Shown here: one piece after another, positions 23,873 to 31,556 of the stretch | Layout: each line of letters starts with the position of its first letter | Position numbering within the stretch: the stretch's first letter is position 1 | Source: Caballeronia pedi | Lineage (GTDB): Bacteria; Pseudomonadota; Gammaproteobacteria; Burkholderiales; Burkholderiaceae | Reading direction: 5' to 3' | Length of the DNA: 52,282 nt | NCBI RefSeq assembly: GCF_001544915.2 | Contig: NZ_FCOE02000048.1 | Coordinates: 1 to 52,282 of the forward strand | Translations under genes and position numbers: made by a program | Notes under the pieces: model-generated | Database searches by the model: none | Told to the model about the DNA's origin: nothing | The model's input: the letters and a program-made list of their open reading frames with translations, nothing else

Positions 23873-25318
23873 TCAGCCGAAGAACTTCCCGAGCGTGATC
23901 GTGACCGACTGCGTCGCCGTCAGCCCGATGGACGGATTCTGGTCGCAGACGTCGTCGTAGGGGAAGGCGTAGGCGAGCGAGTTGGAACTGAGTCGATGGA
24001 ACAACTGCGCCCACGGATTGAAGACAAGCGTGTTCGGGTTTGCGATCTGATAGAAGGTGGCTGCGTCGTTCCTGCAGGTCGCATCGGCGAGCGTGTTCGA
24101 CATCACGCCGCGATTGAATGCGGCGGCCAGCATCTTCTGCACGTTCTTGGCGGCGGCGCTGCCGGTCGCGAGCGTGTTCGCGCACTGCCAGACGTCATAG
24201 CTGGAGATGCCGGGCGTGCCCGCGCCGCCGACCGTGAACGCGGCCGTGCCGCTCGCCGTCGAACCGGCGTAGAACGTCAGCCCGACACCGGATTGCACGA
24301 TGCCGGTGTAGGTGCCCGTTGCGAGATCGGTAACCGACAGCGGCGTGGTGGCCCAGGTCTGATACCAGTTCTCGATGGTCTGATCGAAATACGTCAGCAG
24401 CGAGCCGCTGTACTGGTTCTGCGCCGAGATGCTCTTGGGCGACAGCGCGCGCAAGGTGACGCTGCCGTTGACCGCGAGTCCCGCCGGAAAGGCGGACGGC
24501 GCGGGCACGCTCTGCGGCAGGTAGAACGCCGCGGGCAACTTCGATACCGCCTCGAGGATGGACGGACGCGACGAATCGTATCGACCTTGCTGCGCGCCGC
24601 CCGGCGTGCCGCTCAGCAACAGCGGGAAGCCGAACTGATCGACCTGCGTGGTGTTGCCATTGAAATTGCCTTCGCTGTCGAAGGAGAATTCGATCCAGTC
24701 GAACAAAGTGAGTGAGCCGGGACCGTCGACGGTTACCGGGGCCGTGTATGCGCTGCTGCTGAGCGCCGTGAACGGCAGTTTCGGCACGCCGACGGACAGA
24801 TAAATGCGGCCGCTGAACGCCGCCGTCCCGGTGCCGAGGCCCGGAATGCTCGTCGCGTTGAGCTTCGACAGATCCAGTACGACGCTCGAACCGACAGTGA
24901 GTGCGATGCTGTAATCGGCCCATGCGAGCGGATAGGTCCCGGCAAGCGCCGCGGCCTCGCTGCCGGGCAGCGCGGACGAGCCGGGAAACGTCTTCGGGGC
25001 GATCGTGTTGTCGGCGGCGCTCATCACGTGGGGCGTGCCGGTCGAGTCCACCCAGTACTGCGTCACGCCCGAGGCGAGACTCGTCTCGCCGATCACGTAG
25101 GCATACACGGCCGTACCGGCCGGCAGATCGGTCTGCGTGAGATCGAGCGTCAGCGGCGTCTTCGCGGTGGATTGCCCGCCGCCCGACTGCGGCACGGACG
25201 GCGACGCCGTCGATCCCGACGCCGGATTCGAACTCGAACCGCCTCCGCATGCGGCGAGTAGGCCCGATGCCCCCATTCCGAGGAGAAAAGTGCGTCGGTT
25301 GATGCTTTTGGTCGTCAT
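23873..25318 (-). CDS. GH64 beta-1,3-glucanase, Tat-type lipoprotein
   Basis: Secreted glucanase of 481 residues, family GH64 (laminaripentaose-producing type, which attacks long beta-1,3-glucan chains such as fungal wall glucan). The N-terminus NRRTFLLGMGASGLLAAC combines a twin-arginine-like pair with a lipobox, Cys24 being the anchor site. A Ser/Gly linker (25-53) precedes the catalytic domain. The probable acid and base are Glu210 in LFDWIEFSF and Asp227 in NTTQVDQFGFP, the conserved GH64 block. AAGGA lies 7 nt before the chosen ATG; upstream ATGs lack one. It stands alone. The GH3 enzyme at 49.3 kb could finish the digestion. Confidence 0.87.
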   Translation of the reverse strand: MTTKSINRRTFLLGMGASGLLAACGGGSSSNPASGSTASPSVPQSGGGQSTAKTPLTLDLTQTDLPAGTAVYAYVIGETSLASGVTQYWVDSTGTPHVMSAADNTIAPKTFPGSSALPGSEAAALAGTYPLAWADYSIALTVGSSVVLDLSKLNATSIPGLGTGTAAFSGRIYLSVGVPKLPFTALSSSAYTAPVTVDGPGSLTLFDWIEFSFDSEGNFNGNTTQVDQFGFPLLLSGTPGGAQQGRYDSSRPSILEAVSKLPAAFYLPQSVPAPSAFPAGLAVNGSVTLRALSPKSISAQNQYSGSLLTYFDQTIENWYQTWATTPLSVTDLATGTYTGIVQSGVGLTFYAGSTASGTAAFTVGGAGTPGISSYDVWQCANTLATGSAAAKNVQKMLAAAFNRGVMSNTLADATCRNDAATFYQIANPNTLVFNPWAQLFHRLSSNSLAYAFPYDDVCDQNPSIGLTATQSVTITLGKFFG

Positions 25319-25611
25319 CGTCGGGTCCTTCATCGGAGCATACGGTCGAGGGCGGAAGATCGGGGTATCCCGCTGCGGGGGAGACAATTGGATATCGGCA
25401 GCGATGATGCTGGCTTGAGGACAAGCGCAGATCGGCGTGTCTCAGCCAGCACGCTGCCAGGCGATGTTCCGTGCTCTCGGGCCGTTCTGCACGACGGGCG
25501 CGCCGCGACCGGCGCTTTCGACATCGTTGTCGGACGCCGCGGCGGGCCGGAGCCAGCTTCCGCCGGCGACCCTCGCGGTGGTCGTGCCGGCGATTGACGA
25601 GTGCATCTTGC
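25319..25611. other. 293-bp gap between GH64 and the ProXWV operon end
   Basis: No protein-like frame, RNA gene or strong hairpin is visible. It holds the GH64 promoter region (minus strand) and the end of the long minus-strand operon, and marks the boundary of that module. Confidence 0.4.
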
Positions 25612-26016
25612 CTATGATTTTTCGGTGATCTCGTCGATTTCGGCGAATGCGGCTTTGGCGATACGGAAGCTGTCGATGGCTGCGGGAACACCCGCGTAGA
25701 TCGCGGCCTGGAGGAACACCTCGCAGATCTCGTCGCGCGTAACGCCGTTTGTCAGGGCGCCTTTCACATGCAGCTTGAGTTCATGAGGGCGGTTCAGCGT
25801 AGTCAGCATGCTCAGGTTCAGGAGACTGCGCGTGCGTCGATCGAGCCCGGCGCGGTTCCATATCTCGCCCCAGCAATACCGGGTCACCAGTTCCTGCATG
25901 GGCAGGTTGAACGGGTCGGCATTGGCCATGGCGGCATCGACATAGCTGGCGCCCAGCACCTCGCGTCGAGTGGCCAGCCCCTTTTCGAAAAGCGCCTTGT
26001 TCATGATGTCCTCCAT
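25612..26016 (-). CDS. PcaC-like carboxymuconolactone decarboxylase family protein
   Basis: A 134-residue all-helical protein closely resembling 4-carboxymuconolactone decarboxylase: YCWGEIWNRAGLDRRTRSLLNLSMLTTLNRPHELKLHVKGA and the helix ICEVFLQAAIYAGVPAAIDSFRIA. It has no CxxC pair, so it is not an AhpD-type peroxidase. The start ATG overlaps the proX stop (TGATG); a second ATG at 26004 has an even better GGAGG site. It is the last gene of the long operon. Other pca genes are absent, so it probably decarboxylates a different unsaturated acid or lactone. Confidence 0.86.
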   Translation of the reverse strand: MEDIMNKALFEKGLATRREVLGASYVDAAMANADPFNLPMQELVTRYCWGEIWNRAGLDRRTRSLLNLSMLTTLNRPHELKLHVKGALTNGVTRDEICEVFLQAAIYAGVPAAIDSFRIAKAAFAEIDEITEKS

Positions 26017-27038
26017 CAGTGAGCCTTCCTGGCCGTGGCGACCCATTGGTCCAGTTCCGCCTTGTTCGCCGCGACCCATTCGTCCGAGAGCTTCGACACC
26101 AGCGCGGGCGACCCGCCGTCCTTGCTGATGATGGCTTCCCAGCGCGACCAGGTCGCACCCGGAAAACGAATCTGTTCGATAAGCGCCCTGGCGCCCGGAT
26201 TGGCCGCGATGAATTCCTTGTTCGCGACGGATCCCCAGTTCCACGATGCCATCGCCATGTGGCAAGGGTTGGCGCCGCCCGCGCATCCCTCGACGTTCTT
26301 GACCAGAGCCGATCCCTTGTTGGGAACGTTCGGCGGCAACGCATCGGCCGGCGTCGGGAGCCAGACCACGTCTACACCGGGCACCAGCGCATTGGTCACC
26401 CACGACGGACTCCAGGCGTAAAAGAAGGCTGGCTTGCCGCTCTTCACTTTCGTCACGGCTTCGACCATCAGCGCCTCATACTTGCCACGCACGGACTTGA
26501 CGGTCTGCTTCAGACCGAACTTGTCCAGTTGATAATCCACTACGTCGCCGCAACTCCAGCCCGGATCGCAGCTGATCAGCTCCGCCTTGCCATCCTTGCC
26601 GAAGAGCGCGGCAATCTTCGGATCCTTCAGTTGCTCGAGGCTGGTGATGTTGTAGGCCAGCGCGGTTTTCTTGTCGATGAGATAGCCGTTGATGCCGTCT
26701 CCGGCGATCAGGCCCGAGCCCACGACCGTCGCCTGATCGGCGACGGCACGGAAACCCGGTTCGCGCTGCGGGAAATTCACGTCGGTCGCCAGGTCGACGT
26801 CGCCCTGGGCAACCGCCTGAAAGAACAGCGTCGTATTCATCGTGCTGAGCTTGACGTCGTAGCCGAGCATCCTGAACGCCTTGCTCACGATCTGCGCGAC
26901 GACATAGTTGCCGCCGAAGCTATCGCTCTGCGCGTAGCGGATCGTTTTCCCGCTGCCCGGCAACGTCTGGGCGTTCACGGTCATGGCCATCGTCATCGAC
27001 ACTGCCAGCATTGCGGCAGACTTCAGAAGTTCTCTCAT
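26016..27038 (-). CDS. ProX-type glycine-betaine/quaternary-amine binding protein
   Basis: Periplasmic receptor (340 residues) of a type II osmolyte/betaine ABC importer. The signal peptide is residues 1-23 (ends VNAQ). Family blocks are IRYAQSDSFGGNYVVAQIVSKAFRMLGYDV, the DPGWSCGDVVDYQLDKFGL segment, and YAWSPSWVTNAL, whose aromatic residues form the cage that binds a trimethylammonium-like cation in ProX/OpuAC proteins. AAGGGA precedes the ATG. The gene follows proW by 107 bp. In a catabolic operon like this it is more likely to feed a carbon/nitrogen source than to serve osmoprotection. Confidence 0.9.
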   Translation of the reverse strand: MRELLKSAAMLAVSMTMAMTVNAQTLPGSGKTIRYAQSDSFGGNYVVAQIVSKAFRMLGYDVKLSTMNTTLFFQAVAQGDVDLATDVNFPQREPGFRAVADQATVVGSGLIAGDGINGYLIDKKTALAYNITSLEQLKDPKIAALFGKDGKAELISCDPGWSCGDVVDYQLDKFGLKQTVKSVRGKYEALMVEAVTKVKSGKPAFFYAWSPSWVTNALVPGVDVVWLPTPADALPPNVPNKGSALVKNVEGCAGGANPCHMAMASWNWGSVANKEFIAANPGARALIEQIRFPGATWSRWEAIISKDGGSPALVSKLSDEWVAANKAELDQWVATARKAH

Positions 27039-27145
27039 TTCGTCCCTTCGGAGTATTCACGGTCCTGACGACCGTGGGGTGGAAGGGGCGCCACTACGGG
27101 CGCCGTCTATGAACATCGTCGAAAAGGGCTGGGCGGGCGCGAATA

Positions 27146-28081
27146 TCAGAGCGCGCGTTCTGGGTCACCACTCGCTTGCGGCACGTCGCGTCCGCCGCGG
27201 AAAAAGCGGGACATCACGGCACGGAACGTATGCTGATTGCGTGCTCGAGTGCGGGCGAGTTTCTGCGTGAAGCGATCCAGCATCATGGCCAGCAGGACAA
27301 TGGCGATCCCGCCCACGGCCGCGCGACCGACATCGAGCCGTCCCAGCCCCTGGAGCACCACGAGCCCCAGGCCTTCGGCGCCGATCATGGCCACGACCAC
27401 GGACATGACCATTGCCGTGAGCACAGTCTGGTTCAGCCCACCCAGGATGGTCGGGATGGCGAGAGGCAGTTGCACTTCCCACAGCAGTTGCCGCTTGTCG
27501 GCGCCGAATGCGAGCCCGGCCTCGACGATCTCGTGCTCCACCATGCGGATGCCGAGATGCGTGAAGCGGATCAGCGGCGGCATGGCGGCCGTGACCACGG
27601 CGACTTCGCCAGGCACGTTTCCCACACCGAACAGCATCACGACGGGCACGAGGTACACGAACGTCGGCGTTGTCTGCATGATGTCCAGCAGGGGACGCAC
27701 GATCATCCAGACCCGCTCGCTACGCGCGCTCCATACGCCGATCGGAATACCGATGAGGGCGCAGAACAGGATCGCGGTCATGATCAGCGACAGCGTCGTC
27801 ATGGCTTCGCTCCAGACGCCGAGCATCGCGATCACGACGGACACGACCACGCTGAACACGGCGACACCGAGGCTAGCCAGCCGCCAGAAGATCAGGAACG
27901 CGATGAGCACCATGACGGGGAAGGGCACGGCATGGAAGATGCCGTCGTTGAACGTGAGCAACCGCTCCACGGGCCATTTGATCAACAGGAAGAGCGGCCG
28001 CATGTGCATGGCCATCCATCGCACGCCCTCCTGAATCCATTGATCGAAGGGGAAGACCGCAAGTTGGTCGGCATTAAACAT
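27146..28081 (-). CDS. ProW-type ABC permease for quaternary amines
   Basis: Inner-membrane permease of 311 residues. About six membrane segments run from PFPVMVLIAFLIFWRL to GGIAIVLLAMMLDRF. The binding-protein-dependent loop GLAFGADKRQLLWEVQLPLAIPTILGGLNQTVL (EAA region) and the TTPTFVYLVPVVMLFGVGNVPGEVA stretch are typical of ProW/OpuAB. The start ATG (28081) overlaps the end of proV by 8 nt (ATGTTTAA), with GGAG just upstream, so the two are translationally coupled. An earlier in-frame ATG at 28135 lies inside proV and is unlikely. Confidence 0.9.
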   Translation of the reverse strand: MFNADQLAVFPFDQWIQEGVRWMAMHMRPLFLLIKWPVERLLTFNDGIFHAVPFPVMVLIAFLIFWRLASLGVAVFSVVVSVVIAMLGVWSEAMTTLSLIMTAILFCALIGIPIGVWSARSERVWMIVRPLLDIMQTTPTFVYLVPVVMLFGVGNVPGEVAVVTAAMPPLIRFTHLGIRMVEHEIVEAGLAFGADKRQLLWEVQLPLAIPTILGGLNQTVLTAMVMSVVVAMIGAEGLGLVVLQGLGRLDVGRAAVGGIAIVLLAMMLDRFTQKLARTRARNQHTFRAVMSRFFRGGRDVPQASGDPERAL

Positions 28082-29252
28082 GTTGAGCTCCTGCGCCGAT
28101 GCCGGCGCCAATTCGGGCGAGCACCTGCTTCGCATCCAGTACGCCGATCAGCGTGCCGTCATCGTCGGTGACACCGATCGGATGTTCGCCGCCGCACCTG
28201 CCCGCGACGTCGATGAGCCGCATGCTCGCGCTCACGCTGGTGAACTGTCCGTTCGCCTGTGGTACGGCTTCACCCCGGCACGCGCTCGCGACCTGGGCGC
28301 CGTCCAGCGTGCCGAGAACACGGGCCTGCGCATCCAGCAGAAAGCCGGCCGCGCCGGCGTTCGACGCCATGACCACCTTTCCCTGGCCCTGCCACAACGG
28401 CGCGAGCGCTGTCATCACCGAGCGCGCGTCGAACAGACGGGCGCGATCCACGTCTCGCGTGAAGGCGGCCACGTAGTCGCTACCGGGTTCCATCACGATG
28501 TTCTGCGGCGTGCCTTCGCGAACGAGGCGGCCGTCGGCCATGATGGCGATGCGCGTACCGAGCCGCAGCGCCTCCTGGAAATCGTGGGTGATGAAGAGGA
28601 TGGTTTTGTTGAGCGTCTTTTGCAGGCGCAGCAGCTCGTCCTGCATTTCGGTGCGGATCAGCGGGTCGAGCGCGCTGAACGCCTCGTCCATGATCAGCAC
28701 GTCGGCCTCGGTTGCCAGTGCACGTGCGAGACCGACGCGCTGACGCATGCCGCCGCTCAATTCCTGCGGCATGTGATACGCCCAGCGCGCGAGCCCGACG
28801 ATCGACAGCACTTCTTCGGCGCGACGACGCCGCTCGGCGGCCGGCATGCCGCGCAGTTTCAGGCCGAACTCGACGTTTTCGATGACGCGCCGATTCGGCA
28901 ACAACGCGAAGTGCTGGAACACCATCGAGATGCGACTGCGCCGCACTTCGCGAAGTCCCGGCTCGTCGAGCGCACAGATATCGTCACCGTCGAGCAGGAT
29001 GCGCCCGGCGCTGGGTTCGTTCAGGCGATTGATGCAACGTGCGAGGGTCGATTTTCCCGAGCCCGACAGCCCCATGATCATGTAGATCGCCCCGGACGGC
29101 ACGCCGAGCGAGACATCGTCGAGCCCTACGACCTGGCCGAGCGCTTCGAGCACGTCCGACTTGCGCCGGCCGGCCTTGAGCATGGCCAGCGCCGGCGCCG
29201 GTTTGTCGGAGAAAACCTTGTACAAATTTTCGATGCGGAGACGTTCAGTCAC
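28074..29252 (-). CDS. ProV-type ABC ATPase with C-terminal CBS pair
   Basis: ATPase of 392 residues. Walker A GLSGSGKST, signature LSGGMRQRVGLARAL, Walker B VLIMDEAFSALDP and switch His ITHDF are intact. After residue about 265 come two CBS-like modules (SVMTALAPLWQGQGKVVMAS and ASMRLIDVAGRCGGEHPIGVTDDDGTLIGVL), which in OpuA/ProV sense ionic strength or nucleotides. The start is GTG at 29252 with AGGAGA 7 nt before it, overlapping the NIPSNAP stop by 8 nt; ATGs further up fall within that gene. Confidence 0.9.
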   Translation of the reverse strand: MTERLRIENLYKVFSDKPAPALAMLKAGRRKSDVLEALGQVVGLDDVSLGVPSGAIYMIMGLSGSGKSTLARCINRLNEPSAGRILLDGDDICALDEPGLREVRRSRISMVFQHFALLPNRRVIENVEFGLKLRGMPAAERRRRAEEVLSIVGLARWAYHMPQELSGGMRQRVGLARALATEADVLIMDEAFSALDPLIRTEMQDELLRLQKTLNKTILFITHDFQEALRLGTRIAIMADGRLVREGTPQNIVMEPGSDYVAAFTRDVDRARLFDARSVMTALAPLWQGQGKVVMASNAGAAGFLLDAQARVLGTLDGAQVASACRGEAVPQANGQFTSVSASMRLIDVAGRCGGEHPIGVTDDDGTLIGVLDAKQVLARIGAGIGAGAQHV

Positions 29253-29604
29253 GGCGAATCTCCTCATGCGCGCCGGACAGCGGCGCAAACGCGGTCATTG
29301 GGGAAAAATCGGTCGGCACGAGGATGCGGTTCTCCGCGTGCTCGATGAGTTCCGAGAGTTGCGGAAGGAACGACTGCCAGCGGGAGTCCTGTGCCAGACA
29401 CTGCCGGCGGCGGGCGCGCTCGTCCAGGCTCGGGTAGGCCCACAGATGCGTCACCTGACTCAGCACGCCGATCTCGGTGGTGAAGTAGCCGATCAGGTGT
29501 CCGAGGATCGGCTGCTGGATTTCCAGCCCCTTGTCCCGGACGAGTTTCAGATACCGCGCCATGCAGCCGTTGCGGATGCGATAGATGCGCTCTTCGAGAA
29601 TCAT
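29245..29604 (-). CDS. NIPSNAP family small protein
   Basis: A 119-residue protein of the dimeric alpha/beta-barrel type. It begins LEERIYRIRNGCMARYLKLVRDKG and continues with LIGYFTTEIGVLSQVTHLWAYPSLDERARRR and FLPQLSELIEHAENRIL, the NIPSNAP order of strand, helix and strand-with-W-Y. No enzymatic function is established for bacterial members, but several sit in catabolic operons. The ATG overlaps the stop of the hydrolase gene (ATGA), and its own end overlaps proV. So tight a fit suggests a real part in the pathway. Confidence 0.83.
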   Translation of the reverse strand: MILEERIYRIRNGCMARYLKLVRDKGLEIQQPILGHLIGYFTTEIGVLSQVTHLWAYPSLDERARRRQCLAQDSRWQSFLPQLSELIEHAENRILVPTDFSPMTAFAPLSGAHEEIRRD

Positions 29605-30422
29605 GCGCGTGCCTCCGGGACGTCGTTGGAGAGAAATGCCCGCAGCAGGGATGCCACGCGCTCCGGCGCCTCCGTGAGGATCGAGTGACGCAGGCCGGGC
29701 AGAATCTCCAGTTGCGATCCGGTGATGCATTCGTGCATGTACTGCGCCATGCGCGGATTCGATCCTTGATCGTCTTCCCCCGTGACGATCAGCGTCGGCA
29801 TGCGGATCTGATCGATGAATCCGCCGAAGTCCGTCTCGGCGAGCACGCGATACGCGGAGGCGTAGCAATCAGGATCGTTCTGTGCGTTGCGTTGACGCAG
29901 ATACGCGATCTGCTCCGGGTTGCGTGCCTGGAAGTCCTCCGTGAGCCAGCGCGACAACGATGCGTCGTAGTGAGACCCGCGCTCGCCGTTTTGCAGCGCA
30001 GCGAGGCGAGTGAGCACACGCTCGCGTTCCTCGCGGGTGCGCCCGGACACCGTGGCGAGCAGCACGAGCCGCTGCAGCCGCCCGGAGCGAGACAGGGCCA
30101 TGCGCTGCGCGATGAGTCCGCCGAGCGAGAAGCCGGCCAGGTGGAACCGGTCGAAGCCGACGTGATCGGCGAGCGCGAGGGCGTCTCCGACGAAATCGTC
30201 GATCTCATACCGCCCCCGCACGCGGGACGATGCCCCGTGTCCGCGCAGGTCGAACGTCAATACGCGAAACTCGTCGGCAAGCCGGCTGACGACATCGTCC
30301 CAGGCCTCGAGGTAGGAACCGACGCCGTGAATGCAGACGAGCTGTCGCGGTCCGCGCCCCTGCAGGCGGTAATGCAGCGAGACATCGCCGACTTGAATCG
30401 TATCGTCGAGGAAATCCTTCAT
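29601..30422 (-). CDS. Alpha/beta-fold hydrolase (ring-cleavage product hydrolase type)
   Basis: A 273-residue esterase/amidase-fold enzyme. The oxyanion segment VCIHGVGSYLEAW, the DLRGHGASS block, the nucleophile elbow GFSLGGLIA, the acid residue in VTGEDDQGSN and the catalytic His in LPGLRHSILTEAPE give a full Ser-Asp-His triad. This class includes E-2-(acetamidomethylene)succinate hydrolase and TgnD, which open N-acyl enamine products of pyridine-ring cleavage, as well as beta-ketoadipate enol-lactone hydrolase. Position right after the LLM oxygenase favours the ring-product role. GGAGG lies 8 nt before the ATG. Confidence 0.87.
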   Translation of the reverse strand: MKDFLDDTIQVGDVSLHYRLQGRGPRQLVCIHGVGSYLEAWDDVVSRLADEFRVLTFDLRGHGASSRVRGRYEIDDFVGDALALADHVGFDRFHLAGFSLGGLIAQRMALSRSGRLQRLVLLATVSGRTREERERVLTRLAALQNGERGSHYDASLSRWLTEDFQARNPEQIAYLRQRNAQNDPDCYASAYRVLAETDFGGFIDQIRMPTLIVTGEDDQGSNPRMAQYMHECITGSQLEILPGLRHSILTEAPERVASLLRAFLSNDVPEARA

Positions 30423-30439
30423 GTCGAGGGCCTCCGGGC

Positions 30440-31525
30440 TCAGCGCCCGGCGACGGCGAGCGCCGCGGGGCGTTCGGCGCGTTCGCGGCCGGCAAAGTGC
30501 GGCATGACTTCGTCGATGAACAGCCGAAGCGTCCTTGCCTGCAGCTCGAACGGCAGGTTGAACGACAGCCCCAGGCAAAACTGGTCGACGCCCTGCGCTT
30601 CGTAGACTTCCAGCTTGCGAATGATCTCGTCCGGAGTGCCGAACATAAGGTTCTCCCTGATGGCGGCGGGATCGTAGCTGCCCCGATTGACGACCGCCTC
30701 GTACGGAACGGCCTCCGGGAAGCCGTTGTGCACGGTGCCGATGTTCTGCATCAGGTTCTCGAAGTAGCGGCCATAGTCGACGCTGTGCCGAACGGCCGTT
30801 TCCCAATCCTGCGGGCGGTCGTACACGCACGTGCGCCGTTGCATCATGAAGCGCGGGCGCGGGCGTTCCGGATGGTCGGCGACCGCCTTGCGGAACTTCT
30901 CGCCGAGCACGGCGATTTCCGACGCGGGAGCCGACAGCGGTGTCGACAGAATATTGGCGCCGATGCCCACTGCCCAGTCGAAACTTCCCGGATCGCGCGT
31001 GGCGACCCAGATCGGCGGATGCGGTTGCTGGAGCGGCTTCGGCACGGACGTGGCCAGCGGAAACTTCCAGTAATGGCCGTCGTGCTCGTAGTCGCCTGCC
31101 CAGAGCTTCCTGACGGCCGGCACCAGCTCCTTCATATAGGCCACGCCCTCCTGCTGGGGCATCCCGCCTGCCATGCGATCGAATTCGTATTGATACGCGC
31201 CGCGGGCGATGCCGAAGTCGAGCCGGCCGCCGGTCAGGTGATCGCACATGGCGGCTTCTCCGGCGAGCCGGATCGGCGACCAGTAGGGGGCGACCAGCGT
31301 GGCAGTACCGAGGCGGATCCGCTCGGTGTGCTGGGACAGCCACGTGAGCGTCATGAACGGATTCGGCGATATCGTGCACTCGATCGTGTGATGCTCTGCA
31401 GTCCAGAGCGTCTCGAATCCGCCCTGGTCGGCAAGGCGGGCCAGATGAAGCAGGTTTTGCTTCGCCTGTGTCATCGAGTCGTCGGGCGAAAAGCGTTCCA
31501 TGCTGAGCGAAACTGCGAACTTCAT
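30440..31525 (-). CDS. LLM-class flavin-dependent monooxygenase (TgnA-like candidate)
   Basis: Bacterial-luciferase-like TIM-barrel oxygenase of 361 residues using reduced FMN from the partner reductase. Signature parts are the N-terminal KFAVSLSMERFSP, FETLWTAEHHTIECTISPNPF (paired His of the flavin/substrate pocket), TERIRLGTATLVAPYWSPIRLAGEAA, GRLDFGIARGAYQYEFDRMA and PPIWVATRDPGSF. Pyridine-ring-cleaving enzymes such as TgnA and PyrA belong to this class. Alkane-sulfonate, nitrilotriacetate and polyamine oxygenases are alternatives. GGAG precedes the ATG. The partner reductase is two genes upstream in the same operon. Confidence 0.9.
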   Translation of the reverse strand: MKFAVSLSMERFSPDDSMTQAKQNLLHLARLADQGGFETLWTAEHHTIECTISPNPFMTLTWLSQHTERIRLGTATLVAPYWSPIRLAGEAAMCDHLTGGRLDFGIARGAYQYEFDRMAGGMPQQEGVAYMKELVPAVRKLWAGDYEHDGHYWKFPLATSVPKPLQQPHPPIWVATRDPGSFDWAVGIGANILSTPLSAPASEIAVLGEKFRKAVADHPERPRPRFMMQRRTCVYDRPQDWETAVRHSVDYGRYFENLMQNIGTVHNGFPEAVPYEAVVNRGSYDPAAIRENLMFGTPDEIIRKLEVYEAQGVDQFCLGLSFNLPFELQARTLRLFIDEVMPHFAGRERAERPAALAVAGR

Positions 31526-31556
31526 CGTTGATCTCCGGGATTCAGTTGGCGATGGT

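Noticed and set aside
25612..26016. Protocatechuate pathway gene pcaC
   Set aside because: The protein is PcaC-like, but no other pca gene is in the operon or window, so the specific name is not used.
25612..29252. Osmoprotective ProU system
   Set aside because: Its ProVWX genes are translationally coupled to catabolic enzymes, so carbon/nitrogen uptake is more likely than osmoregulation, though the CBS pair keeps some doubt.
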